Shown here piece by piece: positions 42,135-49,642 of a DNA stretch of 64,000 bases; position 1 is the first letter of the stretch, and each line of letters starts with the position of its first letter. A model generated the notes under the pieces. That model did not search any database and was not told the DNA's origin. It saw only the letters and a list, made by a program, of their open reading frames with translations. A program made the translations under genes and the position numbers. Source of the stretch: Nocardioides oceani (lineage in GTDB: Bacteria > Actinomycetota > Actinomycetes > Propionibacteriales > Nocardioidaceae); the NCBI RefSeq assembly GCF_030412965.1, contig NZ_JAUHJQ010000012.1, forward strand, positions 15,785-79,784. The letters run 5' to 3'.

Positions 42135-42632
42135 ATGGCCAACCAGCGCTCACAGGTCGTGATGTCCTCCGACGAGGTCGACGCCTTCCTCACCCAGCAG
42201 CGGAGCTCCACCGTCGCGACGATCGGGCCAAACGGCCAGGTGCACCTCGTGGCGATGTGGTACGCGTGGCTCGACGGCCACGTGTGGCTGGAGACCAAGG
42301 CGAAGTCGCAGAAGGTCGTCAACCTCCGCCGCGACCCGCGGATGAGCTTCCTCGTCGAGGCCGGCCACACCTACGACCAGCTCCGCGGTGTCTCGCTGGA
42401 GGGCTCCGGCGTCGTGGTCGAGGACGAGCAGACCGTCTGGGACGTCTGCGTCAACGTCTTCGAGCGCTACAACGCGCCGTACACCGAGGAGCTCCGCCCG
42501 TTCGTCGAGCTGATGGCCAAGAACCGCGTCGTCGTGCGCCTCGACGTCGACCGCGTCCGCAGCTGGGACCACCGCAAGCTCGGCATGGACCCGATGGAGC
42601 TCGGCGGCTCCACCGCCGAGTTCCTCGACTGA
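42135..42632 (+). CDS. Pyridoxamine-oxidase-like flavin/F420-binding protein
   Basis: A 165-residue split-barrel protein. The N-terminal half (AFLTQQRSSTVATIGPNGQVHLVAMWYAWLDGHVWLETKAKSQKVVNLRRDPRMSF) follows the PPOX-class F420-dependent enzyme pattern, where the K-x-NL-RDPR region holds the cofactor phosphate. Actinobacterial members often reduce substrates with F420H2. It is the last gene of the run before kstR, which faces it. Which cofactor it binds and what it reduces are not visible. Confidence 0.8.
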   Translation: MANQRSQVVMSSDEVDAFLTQQRSSTVATIGPNGQVHLVAMWYAWLDGHVWLETKAKSQKVVNLRRDPRMSFLVEAGHTYDQLRGVSLEGSGVVVEDEQTVWDVCVNVFERYNAPYTEELRPFVELMAKNRVVVRLDVDRVRSWDHRKLGMDPMELGGSTAEFLD

Positions 42633-42670
42633 CCCCGCCCCGCCTGGTTGGTGGGTCCGGGCCGCCGCAC

Positions 42671-42818
42671 GCTTCATCGGCCGGCCGATGAAGGTGTCGG
42701 TGGGACGATGAAACTTCATCGGCCAACCGGGAGTTTCATCGGCCGGCCGACAAAGCTCTCGGTGGGACGATGAAACTTCATCGGCCAACCGGGAGTTCCA
42801 GCGGCCGGCCGACGAAAC
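42671..42818. repeat. 62-base tandem repeat, 2.4 copies, with palindromes
   Basis: Copies begin at 42671, 42733 and 42795 (the last partial). Each full unit contains a GCCGGCC-centred palindrome flanked by TTCATC / GATGAA and a second one, GATGAA-AC-TTCATC. In copy 1 the first palindrome is perfect over 20 bases (42673-42692). It fills most of the 190-base gap between two convergent genes. It may be a REP-like element and could work as a terminator for both. Confidence 0.75.
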
Positions 42819-42823
42819 GTAAT

Positions 42824-43426
42824 TCAGTCGCGGAGGATGAGGTGGACCGCGCGCTCGATCTGGGCGCCGGTCTCGGCGGCGGTCATCCGGCCGGTGACCC
42901 AGCCGACGAGGGCGGAGAGCCAGACGTCGCCGATGACGCGGGCGATGGCGACGTCGTCCTCGGAGGGCTCGAGCTGACCGGGGTGCATGGCGCGGGTGAG
43001 CATCGAGCTCAGCAGCATGCCGACCTGGTGGATCTCGGCCTGGACCGAGGCGTCGGCGAACATGAACGCGCGGGTGAGCGCCTCGGTCAGGTGCGGGCTG
43101 CTCTGCAGGCCGCGGGTGGTGCCCTTGAGGACGTTGATGACCCGCTCGGAGGCGGTGTCGCCGGGGATGTCGACGTCGCGGCGGGCCGCCGCGGTGCGCT
43201 CGAACTCCCGACCGAGGGCGCTGACGAGCAGGTGGATCTTGGAAGGGAAGTAGCGGTACAGCGTGCCGAGGGCGACCTCGGCCTGGTCGGCGACGGCGCG
43301 CATCTGCACGGCGTCGAAGCCGCCCTTGGAGGCCAGGTCGATCGTGGCGTCGAGGATCCGCTTGCGGCGGTCCCGCTGCGCGGCGGAGCCGAGGTCCTCC
43401 ACGCTCAGGGAGTTGGTGGCGCTCAT
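42824..43426 (-). CDS. kstR: KstR, TetR-family repressor of steroid/cholesterol catabolism
   Basis: A 200-residue TetR regulator. Its N-terminal half (SAAQRDRRKRILDATIDLASKG... and VQMRAVADQAEVALGTLYRYFPSKIHLLVSALGREF) matches mycobacterial KstR very closely as I remember it, and the C-terminal half keeps LTEALTRAFMFADAS and IARVIGDVWLSALVGWVTGR. KstR releases its operators when it binds a 3-oxo-cholest-4-enoyl-CoA type ligand. A KstR-type box lies 126 bases upstream (43552-43565), consistent with self-repression. The window holds five further boxes, all before lipid or steroid genes. An AGGAC site precedes the ATG. Confidence 0.95.
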   Translation of the reverse strand: MSATNSLSVEDLGSAAQRDRRKRILDATIDLASKGGFDAVQMRAVADQAEVALGTLYRYFPSKIHLLVSALGREFERTAAARRDVDIPGDTASERVINVLKGTTRGLQSSPHLTEALTRAFMFADASVQAEIHQVGMLLSSMLTRAMHPGQLEPSEDDVAIARVIGDVWLSALVGWVTGRMTAAETGAQIERAVHLILRD

Positions 43427-43551
43427 CGATGCTGTCCTCGGGTGCTCGTCGCGGTCATGACGCCCCGGTGTCCTGCGTCATGCGATCCGATGCGGATCCG
43501 GCACCTGACCGCCGGTATGTGGCACTAGGCTACCGCCACGTGGTCCATGAT

Positions 43552-43565
43552 AGGAACACGTTCCA
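43552..43565. promoter_or_regulatory. KstR-type operator 4, between kstR and the GT4 gene
   Basis: AGGAACACGTTCCA has the full AAC-AC-GTT core and a GGAAC/GTTCC palindrome, but A and not T at the first position. It lies 125 bases before the kstR start and 79 bases before the GT4 start, in the divergent spacer, so it may control both. Confidence 0.7.
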
Positions 43566-43644
43566 GTTCGTCCGGCCCGGCGTGTCACGCATCCGGAGTG
43601 TGTCCGGATGTCGGCAACGGCACAGTCGAGAAAGGTCGTGACGC

Positions 43645-44928
43645 GTGCGGATCGCGATGCTGTCCTACCGCAGCGCCCCCCACACCGGTGGGCAGGGCAT
43701 CTACCTGCGGCACCTGACCCGCGAGCTGGCCAACCTCGGCCACGAGGTGGAGGTGTTCTCCGGGCAGCCCTACCCCGAGCTCGACCACCCCGACGTGCGC
43801 CTGACCAAGGTGCCCAGCCTGGACCTCTACCGCCAGCCCGACCCGTTCCGGGTCCCGAAGCTGCGCGAGTTCCGCGACCGCATCGACGTCGAGGAGTTCC
43901 TCACGATGTGCGCGGCCGGCTTCCCCGAGCCGAAGACGTTCAGCTCGCGGGTCGCGCGCGTGCTGCGGGACCGCGTCGAGGACTTCGACATCGTCCACGA
44001 CAACCAGGTGCTCGGCTACGGCATGCTCGAGATCGAGAAGATGGGGCTGCCGCTCATCACGACGCTGCACCACCCGATCACCTTCGACCGGCGCATCGAC
44101 ATCGCCCAGACCCGCAACCCGTGGCGCAAGTTCACGCTGTGGCGCTGGTACGGCTTCCTGCGGATGCAGGCGAAGGTCGCCCGCGCCGCGCGCAAGATCC
44201 TCACGCCGTCCGAGGCCTCCAAGCGCGACATCGCGCAGGACTTCGGCGTCGACCCGGCCCGGATGCAGGTGATCCTCCTCGGCGTCGAGGACACCTTCAA
44301 GCCGCCGACCAAGCCGCGCGTGCCGGGCCGGATCCTCGCCATGGCCAGCGCGGACGCGCCCATGAAGGGCATCGCGACGCTGCTCGAGGCGTTCGCGAAG
44401 CTGCGCACCGAGCGCGACGTCGAGCTGGTGCTCATCACCAAGCCGCGCCCGGGCGGGACGACCGAGAAGCTCATCGACAAGTACGCCATCGGCGACTGCG
44501 TCCGGTTCGTCAGCGGCGTGAGCGACGCCGAGCTGGTCGACCTGATGGGCTCGGCCGAGGTCGCCTGCGTGCCGTCGCTCTACGAGGGCTTCTCGCTGCC
44601 GACCGCCGAGCTGATGGCCTGCGCCACGCCGCTGGTGGTCTCGCGCGCCGGCGCCATCCCCGAGGTGACCGGGCCCGACGGGGAGGCCGCCGACCTGGTC
44701 ACCCCCGGCGACGTCGGCGAGCTCACGCAGGCGCTCGGTGCGCTGCTGGACGACCCCGAGCGTCGCGCCCGGATGGGTGTCGCGGGTCGCCGGCGGGTCG
44801 AGGAGATGTTCAGCTGGCGTGCCGTGGCGGTCAAGGTCGCCGCGGCGTACGAGGAAGTGATCGAGGACCACCGTCGCGAGCGCGGCGCCGGTCCGTCGGA
44901 CGAGAGGAACGACCGTGCTCACCGTTGA
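43645..44928 (+). CDS. GT-B glycosyltransferase, family 4
   Basis: A 427-residue retaining GT4. The N-terminal acceptor half opens RIAMLSYRSAPHTGGQGIYLRHLTRELANLGHEVEVF with the GGxG loop, and the donor half holds the E-x7-E type motif (SLYEGFSLPTAELMACATPLV). It would transfer a sugar from a nucleotide donor to an unknown, possibly lipid, acceptor. GTG 43645 has a GAGAAAGG site. It starts a three-gene run with tight overlaps (14 and 8 bases) and shares an upstream region, with a KstR-type box, with kstR. I recall a similar GT/methyltransferase pair near lipC in mycobacteria (Rv0224c-Rv0225). Confidence 0.9.
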   Translation: MRIAMLSYRSAPHTGGQGIYLRHLTRELANLGHEVEVFSGQPYPELDHPDVRLTKVPSLDLYRQPDPFRVPKLREFRDRIDVEEFLTMCAAGFPEPKTFSSRVARVLRDRVEDFDIVHDNQVLGYGMLEIEKMGLPLITTLHHPITFDRRIDIAQTRNPWRKFTLWRWYGFLRMQAKVARAARKILTPSEASKRDIAQDFGVDPARMQVILLGVEDTFKPPTKPRVPGRILAMASADAPMKGIATLLEAFAKLRTERDVELVLITKPRPGGTTEKLIDKYAIGDCVRFVSGVSDAELVDLMGSAEVACVPSLYEGFSLPTAELMACATPLVVSRAGAIPEVTGPDGEAADLVTPGDVGELTQALGALLDDPERRARMGVAGRRRVEEMFSWRAVAVKVAAAYEEVIEDHRRERGAGPSDERNDRAHR

Positions 44929-45691
44929 CTTCGACCGCCTGGGGCTGCGCCCGGGCGACCGCGTGCTGGACATGGGCTGCGGAGCCGGACGACACGCCTT
45001 CGAGATGTACCGCCGCGGCGGCGACGTGGTCGCCTTCGACATGGACGCCGACGAGCTGGCCAAGGTCCGCGACCTCTTCACCGCGATGAAGGAGGCCGGC
45101 GAGGTGCCCGAGGGTGCCGAGGCCGACGTCAAGGAGGGCGACGCGCTGCAGCTGCCGTTCGCCGACGGCGAGTTCGACCGGATCGTCGCCGCCGAGGTGC
45201 TCGAGCACATCTGGGCCGACGTCGACGCGATCAAGGAGCTCGTCCGCGTCCTGCGCCCGGGCGGCACCCTGGCGATCTCGGTGCCGCGCTGGCTCCCCGA
45301 GGTCGTCAACTGGAAGCTCTCCTCGGACTACCACAACGCCGAGGGCGGCCACATCCGGATCTACACCGACCACGAGCTGGTCGACAAGGTCACCAAGGCC
45401 GGCCGCCCGAACGACGGGACGCCCGGCGACGCCATGGTCTTCGAGGGCAAGGACTACGCCCACGGCCTGCACACGCCGTACTGGTGGATCAAGTGCGCGG
45501 TGGGCGTCACCAACGACGAGCACCCGCTCGCGAAGGCGTACCACAAGCTGCTGGTCTGGGAGATCATGAAGCAGCCCACCGCGCTCAAGGTCGCCGGCAA
45601 GGTGCTCGACCCGCTCATCGGCAAGAGCATGGTGCTGTACTTCCGCAAGCCCGAGACCGCCGACTCCCGGGCTGCCGGTGCCGATGTCTGA
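44915..45691 (+). CDS. Class I SAM-dependent methyltransferase
   Basis: A 258-residue methyltransferase of the Methyltransf_11 type. Motif I is VLDMGCGAGRHAFEMYRRGG, motif II VAFDMDADELAKV, and motif III is VLRPGGTLAISVPRW. After about residue 150 an extra segment (GPGD... HGLHTPYWWIKCAVGV) may form the acceptor lid. GTG 44915 overlaps the GT4 gene by 14 bases. The substrate is probably the product of the neighbouring glycosyltransferase, but this is inference from position. Confidence 0.88.
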   Translation: MLTVDFDRLGLRPGDRVLDMGCGAGRHAFEMYRRGGDVVAFDMDADELAKVRDLFTAMKEAGEVPEGAEADVKEGDALQLPFADGEFDRIVAAEVLEHIWADVDAIKELVRVLRPGGTLAISVPRWLPEVVNWKLSSDYHNAEGGHIRIYTDHELVDKVTKAGRPNDGTPGDAMVFEGKDYAHGLHTPYWWIKCAVGVTNDEHPLAKAYHKLLVWEIMKQPTALKVAGKVLDPLIGKSMVLYFRKPETADSRAAGADV

Positions 45692-46781
45692 GCTCCTGCC
45701 GTACGTCGAGGGCGTGCTGAGCGCCTCGCAGGTCGCCGACACCGCCGCCTCGATCGCCGCGATGCAGGAGCCCTCGGGCGCCGTGCCGTGGACGACCGGC
45801 GAGCACGTCGACATCTGGAACCACGTCGAGGCCGCGATGGCGATGCTCGTCGGCGGACAGGTCGAGGCCGCCGAACGCGCCTACGCCTGGGTGCCGACGC
45901 TGCAGCGCGAGGACGGCTCGTGGCCGATGAAGATCGTCGGCGGCGAGGTCGAGGACGAGCGCGGCGAGGTCAACATGTCGGCGTACTTCGCCGTCGGCCT
46001 CTGGCACCACTGGCTGGTCCGCCGCGACCACGCGTTCGTGGAGCGGTTCTGGCCGAGCGTGCGCGCGGGCCTGGACTGGGTCGTCAGCCAGCAGCTGCCC
46101 TTCGGCGGCATCCGGTGGACGCCGACCGAGGAGGGGGCCCTGCTCGCCGGCTCCTCGAGCATCTACCAGTCGCTGCGGGCCGGCGTCGCGCTCGCGGACC
46201 TGCTCGACGACCCGCAGCCGGAGTGGGAGCTGGCCGGCGGCCGGCTGGGCCACGCGGTGCGCGAGCACCGCGACCTGTTCCTGGACAAGGCGACGTACTC
46301 GATGGACTGGTACTACCCGGTCCTCGGCGGTGCGGTCCGCGGCGAGGCGGCCTCCGAGCTGCTCGCGACGCGGTGGGACGACTTCGTCGTGCCGGGCCTC
46401 GGCATCCGGTGCGTCGACACCAACCCGTGGGTCACCGGCGCGGAGACCTGCGAGCTGGTGATGGCGCTCGACGCGATCGGCGACCACCGCCGCGCGCTGC
46501 AGCTGCTGGCCGACATGCAGCACCTGCGTGCCGAGGACGGCCGCTACTGGACCGGCTGGGTCTTCGGCGACGACGTCAACTGGCCGCACGAGTGGACGAC
46601 CTACACCGCCGCCGCCGTGGTCCTGGCCGTCGACGCCCTCGGTGAGGTCGCCGGCCACGCCAGCGCCGGCTCGGGGATCATGCGCGGGACCTCGCTGGCC
46701 CCGCACTTCGCCGAGCTGGCCCTGGAGTGCGGCTGCGACTCAGCCGACGAGCTCGCCCGGAGCGCCGGCCGTCCGTCGTAG
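45684..46781 (+). CDS. Alpha/alpha-toroid protein (prenyltransferase-like or six-hairpin glycosidase-like)
   Basis: A 365-residue helical-repeat protein. Repeated helical hairpins with WPxx and QREDGSWP-type segments (about 65-75) resemble the toroid of terpene cyclases and prenyltransferase beta subunits, and such proteins are often labelled prenyltransferase. The cyclase DxDD motif is absent. The stretch HVDIWNHVEAAMAMLVGG and the DTNPWVTGAE region also recall six-hairpin glycoside hydrolases. ATG 45684 overlaps the methyltransferase end by 8 bases. The fold is fairly sure; the reaction is unknown. Confidence 0.7.
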   Translation: MSELLPYVEGVLSASQVADTAASIAAMQEPSGAVPWTTGEHVDIWNHVEAAMAMLVGGQVEAAERAYAWVPTLQREDGSWPMKIVGGEVEDERGEVNMSAYFAVGLWHHWLVRRDHAFVERFWPSVRAGLDWVVSQQLPFGGIRWTPTEEGALLAGSSSIYQSLRAGVALADLLDDPQPEWELAGGRLGHAVREHRDLFLDKATYSMDWYYPVLGGAVRGEAASELLATRWDDFVVPGLGIRCVDTNPWVTGAETCELVMALDAIGDHRRALQLLADMQHLRAEDGRYWTGWVFGDDVNWPHEWTTYTAAAVVLAVDALGEVAGHASAGSGIMRGTSLAPHFAELALECGCDSADELARSAGRPS

Positions 46782-47423
46782 CACCCGCATGGAGCCCAGC
46801 GCCTCGACCTCCTCGAAGGCGCCGGACTCCAGCGCCCGCAGGAAGACGTGGTACGGCGCCTGGCCGCCGTCCTCGGGGTGCTGGAAGACGTCGTGGACCA
46901 CCAGCAGCCCACCGACCTCGAGCCAGCGGGCCCAGCCGGTGTAGTCGTTCTGCGCGTGCTCCTCGGCGTGCCCGCCGTCGATGAACAGCATCGACAGCGG
47001 GGTGCGCCAGTGGGCGCTGACGGTCGTGCTCCGCCCGACCACGGCCACGACGAGCTCCTCGAGCCCGGCGCGCTTGAGCGTGCGGCGGAACGTCGGCAGC
47101 GTGTCCATCTGCCCGAACTCGGCGTCGACGAGGCTCGCGTCGTGGTGCTCCCAGCCGGCCTGGTTCTCCTCCGACCCGCGGTGGTGGTCGACGGTGAAGA
47201 CGACCGCCTGCGGCCCGCCGACCTCGCGCGCGGCGGCGGCGAGGTAGATGGCCGACTTGCCGCAGTAGGTCCCCACCTCGAGGGCCGGCCCGTGGGGGAG
47301 GCGCTCGAGCGCCACCCGGTGCAGGAGCATCCCCTCGTCCTCGGGCATGAAGCCCTTGGCCGCGAGGGCGTGGCCGAGCCAGTCCGTCGGCTGGTCGGGC
47401 GCGTGGTCGGCCGTGTTCGTCAC
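46740..47423 (-). CDS. Class I SAM-dependent methyltransferase (Methyltransf_24 type)
   Basis: A 227-residue methyltransferase. The SAM loop is ALEVGTYCGKSAIYLAAAA, with later FTVDHHRGSEENQ and SMLFIDGGHAEEHAQNDYTGWARWL, typical of the O-methyltransferase-like Methyltransf_24 group. GTG 47423 is supported by TAGTCT 6 bases upstream. It is convergent with the toroid gene and overlaps it by 42 bases, an unusually long shared end. A KstR-type box (47443-47456) lies just above its -10, so it may be part of the KstR regulon. Confidence 0.86.
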   Translation of the reverse strand: MTNTADHAPDQPTDWLGHALAAKGFMPEDEGMLLHRVALERLPHGPALEVGTYCGKSAIYLAAAAREVGGPQAVVFTVDHHRGSEENQAGWEHHDASLVDAEFGQMDTLPTFRRTLKRAGLEELVVAVVGRSTTVSAHWRTPLSMLFIDGGHAEEHAQNDYTGWARWLEVGGLLVVHDVFQHPEDGGQAPYHVFLRALESGAFEEVEALGSMRVLRRTAGAPGELVG

Positions 47424-47429
47424 GGCGCC

Positions 47430-47435
47430 AGACTA
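47430..47435 (-). promoter_or_regulatory. -10 box of leaderless promoter for methyltransferase
   Basis: TAGTCT on the minus strand, 6 bases before the GTG at 47423. Confidence 0.5.
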
Positions 47436-47442
47436 GTAGGGT

Positions 47443-47456
47443 TGTAACACGTTCTA
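47443..47456. promoter_or_regulatory. KstR-type operator 5, before the FadE34-like gene
   Basis: TGTAACACGTTCTA fits TnnAACnnGTTnnA perfectly. It lies between the divergent methyltransferase and dehydrogenase genes and is close enough to both promoters to control each. Confidence 0.8.
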
Positions 47457-47501
47457 GTTCCTCCCCCTGGGAGTCGCGGCAGCCTGGAAGGACACGTCCC
47501 C

Positions 47502-49568
47502 ATGTCGATCGGGATCTCCGACGAGCACGTCGAGCTGGCCGACAGCCTGCGCAAGTGGGCGGCCAGCCTGGACGGCCCCGCGGTCGTCCGCGCCGCCGAG
47601 GGCGAGGCCGCCGAGCCGTTCGCCGCCACCTGGCAGGCCGTCACCGAGATGGGCGTGGCGACGATCGGCCTGCCCGAGGCCGCCGGCGGCGGGGGCGGCT
47701 CCGTGCTCGACCAGGCCGTCGCGCTCGAGGCCTGCGCCCGCGAGCTCGTGCCGGGGCCGCTGCTGGGGCCGGTGGTCGCCCAGGCGCTGCTGGGGGAGTC
47801 GGAGGTCGCGGCCGCGATCGGCGAGGGTGCGGTCGTCGCCGTCGGCCTCTCCGACCTCGTGTGGGACGTGCCGTCGGCGACGTACGTCCTGGTCGAGCTG
47901 GACGGTGGCTGGCGCGTGCTCCCCGTCGAGGCCGTCACCGTCACCCCCGGGTCCGGGCTGGACCTCGGACGCCGCTACGGCACGGTCACGGTCGACGACC
48001 CGGCCGCGGGCGTCGCCGTGCCGCACCTGACCCGCGAGCTGCTGCACCGCACGGCGGTCACGTACGCCGCGGCAGAGGCCGCGGGCCTCGCGCGGTGGTG
48101 CCTGGACACCGCGGTGGAGTACGCCAAAGTGCGCGAGCAGTTCGGCCAGAAGATCGGCGCCTTCCAGGCGGTCAAGCACCTGTGCGCGCAGATGCTCGAG
48201 ACCGCCGAGGCGGTCACGGGCGCGGCGTGGGACGTCGCCAGCGCAGCCTTCGGCGACGACGACCAGTGGGCGTTCGCCGCCGACGTGGCCGCGGTGACGT
48301 GCTTCGACGGCGCGGTGGAGGTCGCGAAGAGCTGCATCCAGGTCCTCGGCGGGATCGGCTTCACCTTCGAGCACGACGCCCACCTCTACCTCCGGCGCGC
48401 GGTCGCCCTGCGCAGCCTGCTCGGCAGCAGCGACGAGGCCGCGCGGCGGCTCACCGGCCGAGCGGTGGCCGGCACGCGGCGGCGGCTGGAGGTCGACCTC
48501 GAGGGGCGGGACGAGGCGGTGCGGGCGGAGGTCCGGACGAGGGTCGAGGCGATCGCGGGGCGGGCCGAGGACGAGCGACGGGCCGCCCTGGTGGAGGCCG
48601 GCTACCTCATGCCGCACTGGCCGGCGCCGTACGGCACCGGCGCGGACGCCGTGACCCAGATCGTCATCGACCAGGAGCTCGCGCGGGCCGGGGTCTCCCG
48701 GCCGGACATCGTCATCGCCGGGTGGGCGCTGCCGACGATCCTCGAGCACGGCACGGACGCCCAGCGCGAGCGGTTCGTCGAGCCGTCGCTGCGCGGCGAC
48801 CTCGTGTGGTGCCAGCTGTTCTCCGAGCCCGGCTCCGGCTCGGACCTCGCCTCCCTGCGCACCCGTGCGGAGAAGGTCGACGGCGGCTGGCGGCTGACCG
48901 GGCAGAAGGTGTGGACCTCGGTCGCCGACCGCGCCGACTGGGGCATCTGCCTGGCCCGCACCGACCCCGACGCGCCGCAGCACAAGGGGATCTCCTACTT
49001 CCTCGTCGACATGCGATCGGAGGGCATCGACGTCCGGCCGCTGCGCGAGATCACGGGCGAGGCGCTCTTCAACGAGGTCTTCCTCGACGAGGTCTTCGTG
49101 CCCGACGACATGCTGGTCGCCGAGCCCGGCGACGGCTGGCGGCTCGCGCGCACGACGCTGGCCAACGAGCGGGTGGCGATGGCGAGCAGCCGGCTCTCGA
49201 AGAGCACCGAGCGCGCCGTCGAGCTGGCGGCCTCCGGCCTCACCGCCGCCGAGGAGGTCCGGGTGGGCCAGGCGGTCGCGCTGTCGACGGTCTGCTCCCT
49301 TCTCGGCGTCCGCTCCACGCTCCGGTCGCTGGCCGGCCAGGGACCCGGGCCCGAGTCGAGCGTGGCCAAGCTGCTGGGCGTCCGCAACCGCCAGGACGGC
49401 TCGGAGCTGGTCGTCTCGCTGCTCGGCGACCGGGCGCTGACCGACGCCGAGGAGGTGCGCGGCGACGTGTGGGAGATGCTCAACACGCGCTGTCTCTCGA
49501 TCGCCGGAGGCACCACCCAGGTGCTGCGGAACGTGGCCGGCGAACGCATCCTCGGGCTCCCGCGATAG
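47502..49568 (+). CDS. fadE34: Two-domain acyl-CoA dehydrogenase, FadE34-like
   Basis: A 688-residue fusion of two acyl-CoA dehydrogenase units. The N-terminal unit (about 1-330) keeps the C-terminal helical domain (YAKVREQFGQKIGAFQAVKH, QVLGGIGFTFEHDAHLYLRR) but has a reduced middle domain. The C-terminal unit (about 335-688) has the full flavin-binding region (LVWCQLFSEPGSGSDLASL, GQKVWTS) and ends LSIAGGTTQVLRNVAGERILGLPR. This matches the single-chain pseudodimer FadE34 of mycobacteria, which dehydrogenates the steroid side-chain CoA ester and lies next to kstR there. A GGAAGGA site precedes the ATG and a perfect KstR-type box lies 45 bases upstream. Confidence 0.9.
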   Translation: MSIGISDEHVELADSLRKWAASLDGPAVVRAAEGEAAEPFAATWQAVTEMGVATIGLPEAAGGGGGSVLDQAVALEACARELVPGPLLGPVVAQALLGESEVAAAIGEGAVVAVGLSDLVWDVPSATYVLVELDGGWRVLPVEAVTVTPGSGLDLGRRYGTVTVDDPAAGVAVPHLTRELLHRTAVTYAAAEAAGLARWCLDTAVEYAKVREQFGQKIGAFQAVKHLCAQMLETAEAVTGAAWDVASAAFGDDDQWAFAADVAAVTCFDGAVEVAKSCIQVLGGIGFTFEHDAHLYLRRAVALRSLLGSSDEAARRLTGRAVAGTRRRLEVDLEGRDEAVRAEVRTRVEAIAGRAEDERRAALVEAGYLMPHWPAPYGTGADAVTQIVIDQELARAGVSRPDIVIAGWALPTILEHGTDAQRERFVEPSLRGDLVWCQLFSEPGSGSDLASLRTRAEKVDGGWRLTGQKVWTSVADRADWGICLARTDPDAPQHKGISYFLVDMRSEGIDVRPLREITGEALFNEVFLDEVFVPDDMLVAEPGDGWRLARTTLANERVAMASSRLSKSTERAVELAASGLTAAEEVRVGQAVALSTVCSLLGVRSTLRSLAGQGPGPESSVAKLLGVRNRQDGSELVVSLLGDRALTDAEEVRGDVWEMLNTRCLSIAGGTTQVLRNVAGERILGLPR

Positions 49569-49630
49569 CGCAGGTCAGGCAGGGTTTTCGAGGGGTCCGC
49601 GCCGGATTCTGCGACCGTCGGGTCGACCCG

Positions 49631-49636
49631 TACGAT
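49631..49636 (+). promoter_or_regulatory. -10 box of leaderless promoter for CDP-glycerol transferase-like gene
   Basis: TACGAT, 6 bases before the GTG at 49643. Confidence 0.5.
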
Positions 49637-49642
49637 CCTCCG

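Noticed and set aside
42671..42818. CRISPR array
   Set aside because: Units are directly adjacent with period 62 and no unique spacers, only 2.4 copies, and no cas genes.
43427..43644. Small RNA or extra gene in the kstR/GT4 spacer
   Set aside because: Only short open frames without patterns and no clear folded structure apart from the KstR-type box.
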